Source of the DNA: Marchantia polymorpha subsp. ruderalis
Lineage: Eukaryota > Streptophyta > Marchantiopsida > Marchantiales > Marchantiaceae
Assembly (NCBI GenBank): GCA_037833965.1
Contig: AP031353.1
Span: forward strand, 23,562,501-23,626,500
Length of the DNA: 64,000 bases
Direction: 5' to 3'
Of this stretch, positions 38,439 through 51,074 are shown in pieces. The notes beneath the pieces are model-generated. The model did no database searches and was not told the origin of the DNA. It worked only from the letters and a program-made list of their open reading frames with translations. The translations under genes were made by a program, and so were the position numbers. Numbering within the stretch: position 1 is the stretch's first letter; each line of letters begins with the position of its first letter.

Positions 38439-38794
38439 CAAATGAGGAGAAATTATAAATATAAATAAATCAAAGAAACTAGAATCGGGGAGTAGAACCC
38501 AAGAATGTAGTTGTAGATATTCTTTACATTAATCTGGCCAATGTAAATCAGCGTATAGTTTTATTTAGTAACAAACCTATTTAATGCAAATAGTGTTGCA
38601 ATCAGCTTAATTTTTATTGATTCAGATCTTTCATCAATAATATATTTAATAGACTTAGTTATTAGGGTGTAAAGTATAAATAAACAAAACCAATATCTAG
38701 ACGATTCATTGTGATATTCGAACAATACTTGTCTGTATAATATTTCGTAAAGCAAACTACTCATTAACATTATAATTGAAAAAATATTGCATGA

Positions 38795-40475
38795 CGTGAA
38801 TTCGGCTGCTGGACTAAGAGTCTTTCCTTCATTCTTTTTCAATGCCGGTCATCTCGGAGCTCCATGCCACTCAAGGTGGTACACTTATTTGTACACTGAC
38901 TAGAGTTTCTGGAATTTCAAGGGAGCTATATGGAAAATTACATTCTCGATGTAACACCGAGACATATTTCGATATCGAATTCTATCGAACTCAGCGGCGT
39001 CATAACTCTATATTCATACCCACACGGTGAATAATTTCTTCCTGAGACCCATACGCTGCAATCCAGAGGAACAAGCATCAAGGCAGCGGTCACGTTGTGC
39101 TTAAGAGTTGCTGGTAGAATTCACTTTGCCGATGTTAGGTGTTTGAGAGCATTTCGAAGAATCATTCTCACTTACCCATGAACATCGTACTTGTGGTAGT
39201 CTCTGCAATTCTATTATTTCTTATTATACTCGATTATTTTTTATTGTTTTCCAACCCAGCAACTTGATTCTGTAATACTCACCCATAACTGCAGCGGGAC
39301 AGGATACTTTGTGATTCTACTAGAGACCTGAAAAGCAATCTAGCGGTTATGCTCTTGGAGGATTGTGTAAGATGTGCAGAAGATAAGAACAAACTGCGTA
39401 GTTTCATTTTCTAAACTTCGTTTTCACGCCATGCAATCAGGCTAATGAATCATCAAACGCCATATACCGGTTTCTAACCTAAACGCTACTCTTGTGGGTA
39501 TAAGATGCAGTTAAAAAGCCGAAAGGAAAAGAGGCTTATGGGATTGCATGTTCATTTGAGGTCAGGGTTGGCTAAAAATGTGTGTTCAAAAACAAAAGAA
39601 GATGGTTGCATAATTCTGATGTACTCTGTAGTTGAGACATTGTCATTTTCTTTGTACTTTTTGAATAAGGTTCCACAAAAAAATCAAAAGTATCCAGCCC
39701 ACCATCTTCACTTTCTTCTGTAAAGTGAACAGGCTTAAGTTCAATACAAGCCCAAACTGAGTAATAATAAACTAAAGGATTGCCAGTTAAGATCTGAAAA
39801 AATCTTAGATATATTTCAATTTGTGGATCATAGAGTGGTCCACACACTGAAAACTATGGAATAATATTGTGCATTTTTTGGTATTCGTTGCAGAAAGATT
39901 CAATGCCAAGGAGATCGCTGGTGTCATCTGAACTACTTCAAAACACTTTTTATCTATAGACTAATGTGAGCAAAAGCTATTTCTAGCAAACTATACCATG
40001 AGAATTCTAAAGTACCTTGTGACAAACTATAACATTTCAATAAACTTCTGTTACAAGTATATCAATGGATATGAGAATAAAAATTGTGATAATGATACTA
40101 AAACTTCTAGGCCGTATTTATGGTGAGAATACATAAGAAAGAAACCAAATAATATGAATAAAAAAGAAGAAGATAATAACTTGTAAAGTAAATTGATACC
40201 AGAGTTGTTTATAGTACTTTCATGAAACATATTTTCGTCTAATATTTTGCTGCATTCCAAACGGAATGAGAAAAAGACTAAGCATTAAGTCATTATTTAG
40301 AGTTTTCAAATGATTTTTTGTATCAACATTGCATTTCTTCAGGGTTACTTCAACTTAAATTACGAGCGCCTAAGGAGTGTTGGTGTGTGTAGTTATGTTG
40401 ATATTAAAAAAATTACTTACCTTGTTCTAATCACGTACTTGTTTTAACTTGGTAATAAATTCGTAAGCCTCCACA
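38795..40475 (+). repeat. Tandem unit, copy B (~1.7 kb)
   Basis: Second copy of the unit at 36705-38375. The equivalent open frame begins at 38842 (MPVISELHATQGG ... HNSIFIPTR). Small indels, including a 40-50 bp difference near 37140/39220 and 37740/39830, show that the copies have diverged independently for some time. The 420 bases between the copies (38376-38794) are not repeated. Confidence 0.85.
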
Positions 40476-41727
40476 GTTTTGTGTCATTAGTGAAATTGTA
40501 CTATTTGAGTATAATTTACTTAGATTATTGCATATAGAAAAACATCCCAAGACTCAAATCGCCAAAAATTAAAAGGAACTGAAACAGCCAAAATAAAAAT
40601 TCAAGATCGTTAAGACAATTAAGATTTCTTATGAAAAGTGTAATACTGTCAGTTTTGTTAAACAATGTCTTGTTTGAAACAAATTTTAATAGATTAATTA
40701 TGAATCAAAATTTGGAGATTGATGATTATACTAGACATCTAGTAGAAAGGTATTTAATCACAATTTTTAAATTTCTAACAAAAATCCAGGTGAATGTGCT
40801 TTACACAAAAGAAGAAAAACTGAAAACGTGAATTAACACGGTTGTGTCTAAACGACTTGATCGGGTTAGAAATGTGCTTTAATTTTCTTATTCGATTTAT
40901 GATATGAGCAAACGAGTGCCAAAATTACAGTATGACTTGTTTCATTTTAGATAATATATATCAAATTTTTGAGTTTCCATGTATCCTTGTCTTCTCCTTT
41001 GAACGTTAAACGAGATCTTCATCTGAAGTCATGACTTAGTGCTAACTAACATATATCATATGAGGTGTTTTTCATCTCATGTATACAACACAGTTCTTCT
41101 TCACTTGCAAGCAAGTTCGAAAAATGTGAATTCTTGAGAGGATTGGCGGTTGACCTTAGCAAGTATCATGCTGGTTCTATCGTGTTCTATACGACGTGAT
41201 AAACAAACAGCAGTGCTCTTAGCTCGGACGAAATCTGATTTCAATTTTATGTTTGAGGTCGAAAGACCTCCAGACCCTGGTGTTAGAACTGTGCAGTGTT
41301 AGACAGTTGAGGTAGAAGAACAATCATACCAGCAGCTGAAAACCCCGGGTATTCGTATACTCTGTACACAGTTCTTGGACATTATGTTTGGTAGACTTTC
41401 AAAAAGTTGATCGGTTTGTTCTGAACCCACGAGTTATGTAGAGTAATATAGACTACTGTACCAATTTGAAAGCAAGATAAAAGGACAACAGGCTTTGTCC
41501 TCCGAGCTGACTACCCATGTGCCTCTCAGTTGTCAGACTACATCCACTTGCTTGAATAGGCCAGAGATTCCAGGAAAAAGTATTCAATGAAGATGACGAT
41601 TGAAAATTCTGTTTTCAGCGTGACGACATCGCGTGTATGGGCACACTGATGCATTCACTCAATTATCACGTTCGCTTGGACAACAACGTCAAGATTTACT
41701 CCGACCTTGTCTAAGAACATTTTCCAA

Positions 41728-41796
41728 TCACACCAAGTATGGAGGAACACGCTTGTTGTGTTCGTATGTTGTCTTGACCTCGATCATCCACACAAT
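41728..41796 (+). repeat. Segment upstream of the ROCO gene shared with the tandem array
   Basis: Near-identical partner of 38371-38438, about 0.7 kb before the ROCO start codon. It is either the source of a copied fragment or the edge of a further, otherwise unrecognisable repeat unit. Confidence 0.8.
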
Positions 41797-42509
41797 TTAA
41801 GGAGAAGATCTGATGATCAAGCTGCAAATTTGTACGCGCTACCCTTCGGAGGGTCTTTCTTCCCGTGGGTGTTGATGCAGCTAGATTGGCATTCTCCCAG
41901 TCCAACTGCACATGGAGTTTTACACAAAGCAGAATACTTCATATCTGAGATTTCTGCGCTTCCATACTTTCCATGCGTACACATCGCACCATCTTTTCTG
42001 CAAACCAATTCTTTGGAGATCAGATTGACCTGCAGATCTTTTAGCTTGTCCACTCGGTAAGATCACCAGTGCAAATCCAACAGCTCTCTCCGTTCGATTT
42101 CACAATAGGTTTGCGTCCCCGTTGCACACTCTCTACGATTTGTTTTGGATCCAAAGTATTGGTTATCTGCTTTCATTTTCATTCAAATAGCTTGTCTTGC
42201 CCTGCACTGAGTTTGAACAGACTCTTATTTCCAGTTTGCACAATCTCCTCACGCTGGTGATTGCTCTTGATTCAATTCTTTGAGATTAATCTTACGATTA
42301 ATCTTTGTGTATCTCCTCATGCAGAGTGCAAGAAGTGTCATGGCCAGCACTCACATGCACACAAGTTGTGACACTGCATCGAGAAGTTAATTATCGTCGG
42401 GTGAGTAGGTCTTTCGGATCGAGGAGGGGGCGCCCTGTAGCCAAGGTGACATTGCGCTCGCGCATGCCAAGCAGCAATAGTTTCTTACTCTGAGAGAGTG
42501 GAGGAGAGA

Positions 42510-45500
42510 ATGGAAGGTGCAAGTGCGTCCAATGTCAGTCACGCTGCTGATACACGGGTGATGGACTCCGCGGACGAGGAACCAGTGACGTGTTACTTGA
42601 GCGAGACAGACGAGGAACCCGAGACGTCTGACGTGAGCGAGACAGACGAGGAAAGGGAGCTTCCCTCCGCTGTCCAGGACCTTTTACTGCGTCTGGAAGG
42701 AGAAGGCGCGCCTATTACGACGCTTCCCCATTCAAGGAACAAAGATTTTCGGAAATTCTTCCCGAAGATTGCATCGCTCTCGACGATGACAGGGTGGCGA
42801 AGCCAAGTGCGCCTTCGAGTACTGGAGGCAATCGGCAACTGCAACACCTTTGAGAGCCTAGATGTGGATATAATTTGTGGTGGAGATATATCGAGGTTGA
42901 CGGAAAGTGAGTGGGAGGTTGTGTTCAGAGGATTTAAATCTAGCACCGTTCTAGAAACCATATCCCTTTGGGATTTGGAATGGAGTTCAGATGCGGAAGT
43001 GGAGAGCTTGTGTTCACAGATAGGGAGAATGCTGAATTCCTCTAGCGTAAAAAAATTGCGTATAGTAGGTACCAATTTGAGTGCCAGATGTTGGTTGAAT
43101 CTCGCCTCAGGACTGCGAGGAAATCCCGATTCTAAACTCCAGTCTTTAGATTTATATTGCGCGTGGGAGGACTCGAGTGCGGTGAAGCATGTGGCTGACA
43201 TCATCAACAGTGCTACTCGATTAGAAACGTTGAGGTTACGCTCTATAGGAGACATGGAAGAGGAGACCGTTGGAATTCTGTCCCAGGCTTTGATCCAGAG
43301 CTCGTCGTTAAAAGTATTGGCATTAAATAGAGTGAAGTGGGGAGAGGCCTTGTTGCTGAACGCTTTGGCCCGAGATGATGGCAACCGATCCATTGAACGT
43401 CTTGAGCTGGAGCGTATGGATGGACTCGGAGGCTGTTTAAGGGAAGTTCTTACTTCCAACCCATCATTGAAGGAAGTGGTGTTGGACAACTTGCGGATGA
43501 GTTCTGAGGAATGGCACCGGCTCGGCGAATTCATACGTGACAATGCTACAGCAACAAACACTAGAGTTGAGGTTTCTGATTTTGGAGATGAAAGGGAGTC
43601 AATAGAAGCTCTTGCGTGTGCTGCTAGCTCCGATGTCAAGGACCCCACAGTGGAGCTTGTACTCAGTTTTTTGGATGAGGAAGAGTTGATGTTATCACTA
43701 AACCTATTAGGGAGGGTACTGCGAGGTGAAATCAAATCTCTGAAATCTTTCAGTATATCACAGGATATGACTTTCTTGCCTAATCTTGGCTTTCTATTTA
43801 CCAACCAAGGTAGACCGGAAAGTTTCCTGTCGACGAATGAAAAAACTGGAGAAACTTCCGTCCTGCATAGACTCAGATTATATGTTTACAACCAAGATGT
43901 TTGGAAGGAAGTATGGAAGGACCTCGTGGGGTGGTTGCAAGGGAACACAAGTCTCACTCACTTGGATTTGTCTGGCAACACACTCCACGAAGAGGCGTTC
44001 AGGGAGATGATGGGGGTACTGCAAGTCAACTTGACGCTCCAAGAAATAGATGTCTCAAACACAACATGGGCAACGGACGGAAAGGCGGCGTTGATACAAG
44101 AGTCCCTCCAGCAGAACCAAAAACGGGCCGTCTACAGGACCGTGTTCACAGAAGCCGGATTAGCATTAGGAGATGCAAAAGCTGGTCGACTCTTTTTATG
44201 CGGCTCTCCTCTAGCAGGTGAGGTACTCTGTCAGTTCTCATTTTTTTTTCTCAATGTATAAAAACTAGCTATCTAAGGTTTTATTTTAATTTTTATTTTA
44301 CATTTTGATGTGAAAATCAAAATTTTCCAATCCTGTCTATCCACACTCATTAAAATAATGTGATATCAAGTAATGTGTAAAAATAACTCAACTAACAAGT
44401 TGTATTTGTTGCAATTCTTTACATTCAATTTATCAGGCAAGACTCAATTGCGTAACACCTTGATGAAGATAGTTCAAGGTGAAAGTTGGCTACGAAACAA
44501 ATTGTCCAATTTGAGAACTACAGGAATAGAAGTGGAGTTCTTGGAGTACTTGCAACACAATGAGAGAAGGCAAATTTCAATTTGGGATCTTGCCGGACAA
44601 GAAATTTTTCGTACCCTTCAAAATGTGCTCTTCCCTCGCACCAGCAATTTTTTTCTTTTTTTATTTGTGTATAACCCTTTTTGTGAGAAAACATCTTCAA
44701 ACAAAGAGGATTCTTGTTTTCAGACTGAGTTGGAGGATTGGATGAGTTTTATCTCATCCAACATTAAGGTTGATGGACATAATCGACCACAAGTTCTTGT
44801 TGTGATTTCACACAAGGATAAATCAAAAATTATCAGTGTGACTTGGGCTGAGTCCATAGTAAACAAGCTCTCTAAACCATTTGCAGAATATGTGGATATC
44901 CATCCGATTCAAGAGTGTTTTCATGTGAACGCGAGGAAGAAGAAGCAAGTTATTCCTCTCAAGAATCATATCTTTGAAATCTTCACCAAGTTGTGGAGTG
45001 AAAAATTTCCACAAGTTCCCACATTGTGTTCTCAGCTCTCTTCTCGTTTGGTTACAAACACCAAGAAGAACAGGAATTGTCCTCTTTGGCGAATCCAAAA
45101 TTTTCATAAGTTCTGTGCCCCCACCTTCAAAGAGTTTATTCCATCATACTTTGTTCATACCGATGATCCATCATCTTCTGTTCACACCGATGATCATTCA
45201 AGGATAACAAATTCAATGATATCGTATTTGAATGACATTGGATCCATCGTTCATATCCCCAAGCTTGATTACATCATAGTGGATCCCAATTGGTTGACCA
45301 ATACATTATTGGGTAAGCTAGTAGCTCTGGGTCAAAACTTTCAAGCTCAAAAAACAGGGTGTTGTAGAAATAATTCATACACTCAGGGTGGATTTGTGAG
45401 TGACAGTGTCTTTACTGGGTTGATAAAGGAGTTTCTGCGAAAGCAACCTCAGAGACAGAGAGGTGTGAACAAAGAGGCGATTGAAGGGATCCTTATCAGT

Positions 45501-45969
45501 TTGGATTTGTGTTTCAAGGAGGAAGATACTTCTCAGTATTTCATTCCCTCTTTCATACCTGAGAATGCAAGCATGGAAGAACAAAAGCTGGCTTGGGGAA
45601 ACAGGAATATGAAGTCAGAGTTTGTGGGCATCCGGATTCAGTGCAAAGATGAAAGAACAATGTCACTAACTGCTGCTTTTTTTCCATGCTTCCAGGTGAC
45701 GTTGAATCATGATCTCATATATACTAAGAGAAGATTGAATGCGTCAAATTCTGATTGTTACTTGTGTTTGATGAATAGAATGTTCCCTTTTCTTTAGTTC
45801 AATTTAATTTTTGAAATACGCAACTCAATATTTACCAAGTTTTGTATCATTATAGATGTTCGTGAGACGACAGTTGATATTGGAGGGGCGTGTTTCCAAA
45901 AACAATATTACATGCTCTCGACATTATTTGGAAGTCTTCCTTGATGGGCACCAGATATATCTGGAGTAA
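42510..45969 (+). CDS. LRR-ROC-COR (ROCO) GTPase, ends at a premature in-frame TAA
   Basis: ROCO proteins carry a Ras-like ROC GTPase followed by a COR dimerisation region; plant members are intracellular signalling proteins (family knowledge). Three coding exons: 42510-44217, 44437-45695 and 45856-45969; 1026 residues before the TAA. Residues 1-50 are acidic with two SETDEE repeats. Residues ~90-555 are leucine-rich repeats of the RNI-like type (LQSLDLY, LTHLDLSGNTL, LQEIDVSNT). ROC starts at P-loop GSPLAGKT (~566-573), split by the first intron between G and K, then a Thr switch (RTTGIE), G3 DLAGQE and a G4-like SHKD. COR follows (YLNDIGSIVHIPKLDYIIVD; GFVSDSVFTGLIKEFL; YFIPSF). The start is the first ATG in frame; the GTG four codons upstream is not used in eukaryotes. 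The stop comes after HYLEVFLDGHQIYLE and the frame continues open beyond it (next entry), so this copy is truncated or a pseudogene. Confidence 0.8.
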
Positions 45970-47343
45970 AGAATGTCCCGCAAATACGTGGATGTGCTGA
46001 TGTTATGCTCGGATTGTAAGTCAAGGGAGATGGCTATTAAAACTATGATGAAGCATATCGTCCAGGAGTTGATATCCTTTTGCGCATCATCCAAGGGCTG
46101 TCCCGGGGTGGCGTTAGTGTTAGGTGTGATCCAAACACGTTGCGTAGATATGCTGATTCCAAGTCATCTCAGAGGAGTCATTTTGATAGAGAAGCTCAAA
46201 TCAAACTTTATTCGTGACATCAGTGAAAAACTTCAGAATTTTCCCTTGGTGAAGGAGGAAGACTTGTTTAGCTATGAGCACTCTTGGGATGCGATTGAAG
46301 GGCACACAGGGGTAATTTCCGAAAGAGCTAGGGATTTGTTGTGGGAGAGCGATGTGGAAGCGGTTGTGGATAAGATCCGACAGGAGCGAATGCAACAATT
46401 GGAGTCACTGGAGCAAGGTTTAATCGAAGTGAAGAATGATTTGATACATTCTAACCCTGAAGATGAGAACATGGTTACGAATTCAAATTATTCTGATATG
46501 AAAGACTCCAATCAACCTTCATCCAGTAGGTTAAGACGGACGAGCACAAGTGTGGGAAACCGTGAAACCCGACTTGTTTTGGACAGTCTTCATTGGGTAG
46601 CAAAAGATCTAGGACAGAAGGTTGGGGGTGTAAAACAAAAGGTTGATGGTGTTGATGAGAGGTTGAGATTAGGTTTGGAGAGATTGGAGAAGAAAATGGG
46701 AGAGATACTCTCATTGCAACAAGAATTGCAGTCAAAGTTGAGTGAATTCATGTCTAAAGTGGACAAGTTCATTCAGTATTCTCATTCGCTTCAGGAGGCG
46801 AAAACACCCAAGCGACCTTACGTTACGGACGATGTTGGTCTTTTCTATAGGGTGAGTGCTGTTTTGCATGTCGGGACAACGGTTCGATTACACTTGATGT
46901 GTGAGTCTGCGTATGGGTTTCACCGTCTCAAAGATCAAGAAGGTTTGAAGATACGCTTGGATCGGAAAAACTGCGAGTGGATTCGGAAAACTATTGAAAT
47001 CTCATTCAAACTCATATATTATGCTGCAAAGGCTGGACTGGATGCGACCTTGGGGGTAGGACAAGCGATTCCAGAGTGGGGAGATTTGAAATCTGATATT
47101 GTTAAACTAGATGGCATTAGCGATCGTGATCGTAGTGCAGTTTTAAAAGGTGGAGAAAGCAAGGAGCTGAAAGAAGCATGGCTGAGGATTCAGCAAACTC
47201 TTGCGCCACATCTTCAAGATAGCTATTCGTCAATCTTCAAGTTGTATAAGGTGAAATTCGTGAGACTAGAATTAGGTGGGCATGCATGGGTCTGCGAGGA
47301 GTGCATGGATAAAGGTCGTCGTTCTGGCATTTTGACATATTAG
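45970..47343 (+). pseudogene. C-terminal part of the ROCO protein, separated by one stop codon
   Basis: Directly after the TAA at 45967-45969 the same frame continues for 457 codons (ATG at 45973) to a TAG at 47341-47343. It begins with RKYVDVLMLCSDCKSREMAI, which reads as the continuation of the COR region. The middle has a heptad pattern (QKVGGVKQKVDGVDERL ... LEKKMGEILSLQQELQSKL), a probable coiled coil. The tail contains RVSAVLHVGTTVRLHLMCES, KAGLDATLGVGQAIPEW and HAWVCEECMDKG with a CxxC pair, a region I cannot assign to a named domain. I see no splice pair that would remove the TAA without deleting conserved-looking residues. Possible readings are a recent nonsense mutation, readthrough, a separate product from the ATG at 45973, or a sequence error. 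Confidence 0.65.
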
Positions 47344-48138
47344 GACTTTGAAGAGGTTAGAATATCATCATGCAGTTGACAAGCATGTGTTCAAACACTC
47401 ATGCAATATGACCCCCTGCAAAATCTTCCTTCGAGTTTTCACGTTTACATGTCTTTTTTATGCAATCATATCAATCGCGGAGTTATGTTTCTGAAGATGA
47501 TCAGTACACGGCTGAATTATCATAATTACATTTTGAGGACAATATTGTAAGTGTGGCTTGTTGCAAGTCTCACCATGATGAAATTCCTTCACTTAAACGT
47601 TGGTTAGTCAGCCTTGAATTTCGATACATCTCCAAGAATGATTGTTCTGTTCTTGTTTTGAATAATGTGGGTCCAACAACTGTACAATGGACAGGAAAGA
47701 ATTATGTCATTTTGTTTTAAAAAATTTTTTTACAGTTGGTAGACGTGTTTAAAACTGAGTGCAATTTTGAACACTTCATGGTCCCACCACATGCAGTGTT
47801 CAAGATGTGATGGCGTCGGCTTTCCTCACCTGGCCTTCGTAACACTCGTTGTACACTCTTCGAGCGGCAGGCTCTTGAGACGAATACGGCGTGCAAACCT
47901 CGTGGGTAAAAAGATTGGACTGTGATTGGAGGGACAGGGTAGCGTTGCGGAGTTCATGAGAAAGAGGGTCAACAAGTAATACTTCGAGTCACTTCATAGA
48001 TACGTGAGGGCAACTAGCTAGCTTTGGCATGCTCAGTCTATAATCTATCCAGAATTTACTCAGAACTGGGTGGTCGAAACCAATATATTTGCTCTTCCTT
48101 CAACTGCTGTCAGGATTAATTTTCTTGCAGCTTGATTA

Positions 48139-48790
48139 TCTGCTGTAAATTATATGAGCAAGAGAGTTTATTCCGAAGAGATTGATGTCCAGGCTGCAGT
48201 GATAAAAATCTGTTAGTTATTTGCAGTGGTAAAATCTATAAGTTATTGCATGTGCTAAAGATCAATTCAGGTACGTAAAAGTCTTCCATAGATAAAATTT
48301 TGAATCGGCGTGCTTGGCATGGTGGTGCAGATTTGCAGAAACGGCAACAGACCTTATTTCTGGTGGCAAGATTGATGATGTGGTGAGATTTGAGCTGGTG
48401 AATAGTCTGTCATTTAAGCATCACTAACTCAGCATGATTTGTGAGTTTTGACGTTCATTCATTTCGGCTTTGCAAATTGAACAAAAGCATTGGGTCCACC
48501 ATGGAATCCCAGACAGTCAAAACACAAAAATGTGGTGAAGATTCAAGAAAGGTTTGTCTATAATCCGAAAAAACGTGGAAATCTCTTCTCCAAGACTGCC
48601 CACTTCAGAACATTGTAGGAAGTGAACCATCACCATTTACTGTTCACCACTCACTGGTACAGTTCATCCACACTGATCTATTTGTATACAAGGGCCCGGA
48701 GCTGAGAAAGTGGATATTGAGAAACGTACACCTCTAACCACAGTGTCGGGTACATTTTGCAATCCCGAAAGTCACTGCAAATAATATTGA
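48139..48790 (+). repeat. Dispersed repeat, copy 2
   Basis: Matches copy 1 from TCTGCTGTAAATT through the GCAAGATTGATGATGTGGTGA block, and copy 3 further on (GCCCACTTCAG...TTG.AGGAAGT..ACCATCACCA...TCATC.AC..TGAT and CTGAGAAAGTG). The phrase IHTDL in one frame resembles the start of a copia integrase, but stops and frameshifts abound. Confidence 0.65.
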
Positions 48791-50418
48791 TATTGTTAAA
48801 GTGAAGATTATGTCGTGAACTTCGTGCTGGCAATTGCACTTGCAGCGGGGAAGAAATGTGCTACAGAATCTTCTGACTCTCGGATTTCTTCAGAAAATTG
48901 CTTAAATTGTCATAGTGGATGGCGCACTGCAGTGAAATATGATCTGATGCAAACTTGTCTGCCCAATTTCCATTTTGCCTTCCGTTTTCAGGCAAGAGTG
49001 AATATAGACGATAATTAAGAGAAAAGCACCAGACATGATAAAGAGGAACAAATCAACTGTTTTGGTGACTTGGCCTTGTGGATTATTTGGCTATTACAGA
49101 GAGTTCACGGAACGAACAGACGCCGCACATCATCTGCAACCGTCTGGAAAACGCTGACAACTGTGGCAATTATCTTCACGCCGAGGTACTCCCACTTGTG
49201 CGGGTGGCGCACCGTCAATAAGTTGCAGTACGAGCCAACTCACTTGATTCAGAAACATTCTATACCTCTTCTGTGTAGTAACTTGGGATCTTCGGGAAAT
49301 TCAGTTGAGAGAAGCGAAATTCATCTGAGGACGGGAATTTTGAATTTTCATGGAACTCCTGTAGAGGAGCTGTCTGGCTCAAGTCCAGAACTGCATCAAT
49401 TATCAGATTGGATGTTTGGCAAAAAGTGAACTGGGTCCATTGCTTTGCAACCATATCCTGACCCCATACAGCACTAACTTGTGCTTTCGAACATTCCCTC
49501 AATGAGATGCTTTAAGAATCTGGAACTTGATTTGGACATTACGAATTCGAAGTTTCCAACTCACGCTGGAGTTATACACTTCCAAATCTGAATCCCTTAA
49601 ACGATCAGATAACTGCGCGATCGAGATCCAATCTTGTTATTGAAAAAATCACAAACATTCCAAAATTCAGTTGCTGTCGCACATATATATTTGTGAGCAT
49701 CCGATGACGAGGAGGATAATCAGCATCAAATCTATTCATAATCTATTCATGAACTATGTCATAAGAAATTACGTCATAAATTGACATCTGAATTCACGAT
49801 CATTCCTTGTCAGTAACATTTCTCTCATTTTCATCCCATTCACATTATCAATATTTACTTATCGAGAGGACTTGACAAGACAGATGTCATTCTCAGATTT
49901 GTAACTTACAGGCTCAAGCGTCCAAACAGGAATTTTCTAGTTTCAGATTCTGCTGGGTGAAACCGGCGCAATAGATCAGAAATGTTGTCAACCAATCGGA
50001 CAGGAAACTAGTAAAACGGTACTCAAAACCAAATGATAGTGAAATTTTCTCTGAAACAGAAAATTATGGTCATTTACAAGACAATCGTTTCTAACTTATT
50101 GCTTCTTCTTTACAATCCAATTCTCGTACTTACAACCGGATGAAGTCAGATTTAAAAATTGCATCATTATAAAAAAAACCAGCTCAGATTAATCTCAAAC
50201 GAATGAATGAAAATTTGAACCAGAATTCGAAATTACAAGTTTGAGCTCAAATAAACAAGTCAAGTAAGATCGCATTGTTTTGCTATAGTTCTGGACAATC
50301 AAATAGCAGATCTGAATATGGCTTCTGAAAAATGATTCGTAGATTATGTATGAGAAATAACATGTGCCCGAATGCTAACTTATAAGTCGAGATGAAGAAC
50401 AGTTTGATCTCAAGTTAC

Positions 50419-50460
50419 GTACAATAACTATATGTTATTAACAGTGTATAGTTATTGTAC
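50419..50460. repeat. Perfect 14-bp inverted repeat
   Basis: GTACAATAACTATA (50419-50432) and TATAGTTATTGTAC (50447-50460) are perfect inverted copies around a 14-base loop in non-coding DNA. No duplication of flanking bases is seen. Confidence 0.7.
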
Positions 50461-51074
50461 ACACTGACGTGTATATTTAGAAAAGACTTCTGAGAAAAAT
50501 TCTTTGATATGCATTTGAGTTACTTAGCGGTGAGTTTTCTCTTAGAATGTCCCTAACTCTCTCAAATAAGCTTATGTTTATTCTTGCGGAAAGCGATGAA
50601 TGAAACCAATGGCTTAGCTTCAATTAGTTCATCTGTAATTCTATTTGCTTGGAATACGGACTCTTGCAGCATTCGTCTTGAACTTGCCTTCTATGGAATT
50701 ATATAATTCCCTCCATCCTGTACAAGCTACAATCAGTACGTACCACAGTTTTAGTGAGTGTTCTAGCCTTCCAGCTTAAAGGATAAAAAACACTTGACGG
50801 TGCATGTAGAATCGTTACGCAAAACTGAAAAAGAAAGGCGAAGTGTACAATGGGAAGACAGGTTGGCATCGGATCATACTTTACTATAATGAAAAATTAG
50901 CTACATTTTTCGAAGACAACAGGTAGTCAACCTAACTCTACCCTAAACCGACATTTCTTCTGTGTTCCAAATCGGCTGCAGTTGCAATTCCCAGCAAAAA
51001 GTTCACGACATTAGTTTCGCCTAAACAATACCTCCTTTAACCTTTAACCTGCACTGGGTTTCGAGATCGTCTAC

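Larger units (their letters stand above)
34928..42509. other. Repeat-rich intergenic region upstream of the ROCO gene
   Basis: No gene is supported. The region is occupied by one copy of a dispersed repeat (35.2 kb), a truncated and two fuller copies of a ~2.1-kb tandem unit (35.5-40.5 kb), and unique AT-rich DNA. From about 41.7 kb it approaches the leader of the LRR-ROC-COR gene, including a 69-base segment shared with the tandem array. Confidence 0.6.

Noticed and set aside
41817-42053. Cys-containing minus-strand frame of 78 codons upstream of ROCO
   Set aside because: No signal peptide or known cysteine spacing; overlaps an open frame on the other strand.
42593-43804. 403-codon open frame antisense to the ROCO LRR region
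   Set aside because: It mirrors the LRR codon pattern of the real gene on the plus strand and has no features of its own.
48815-49429. Open frames near dispersed-repeat copy 2 as a gene
   Set aside because: Short, in different frames and unrecognised; at most retroelement remains.
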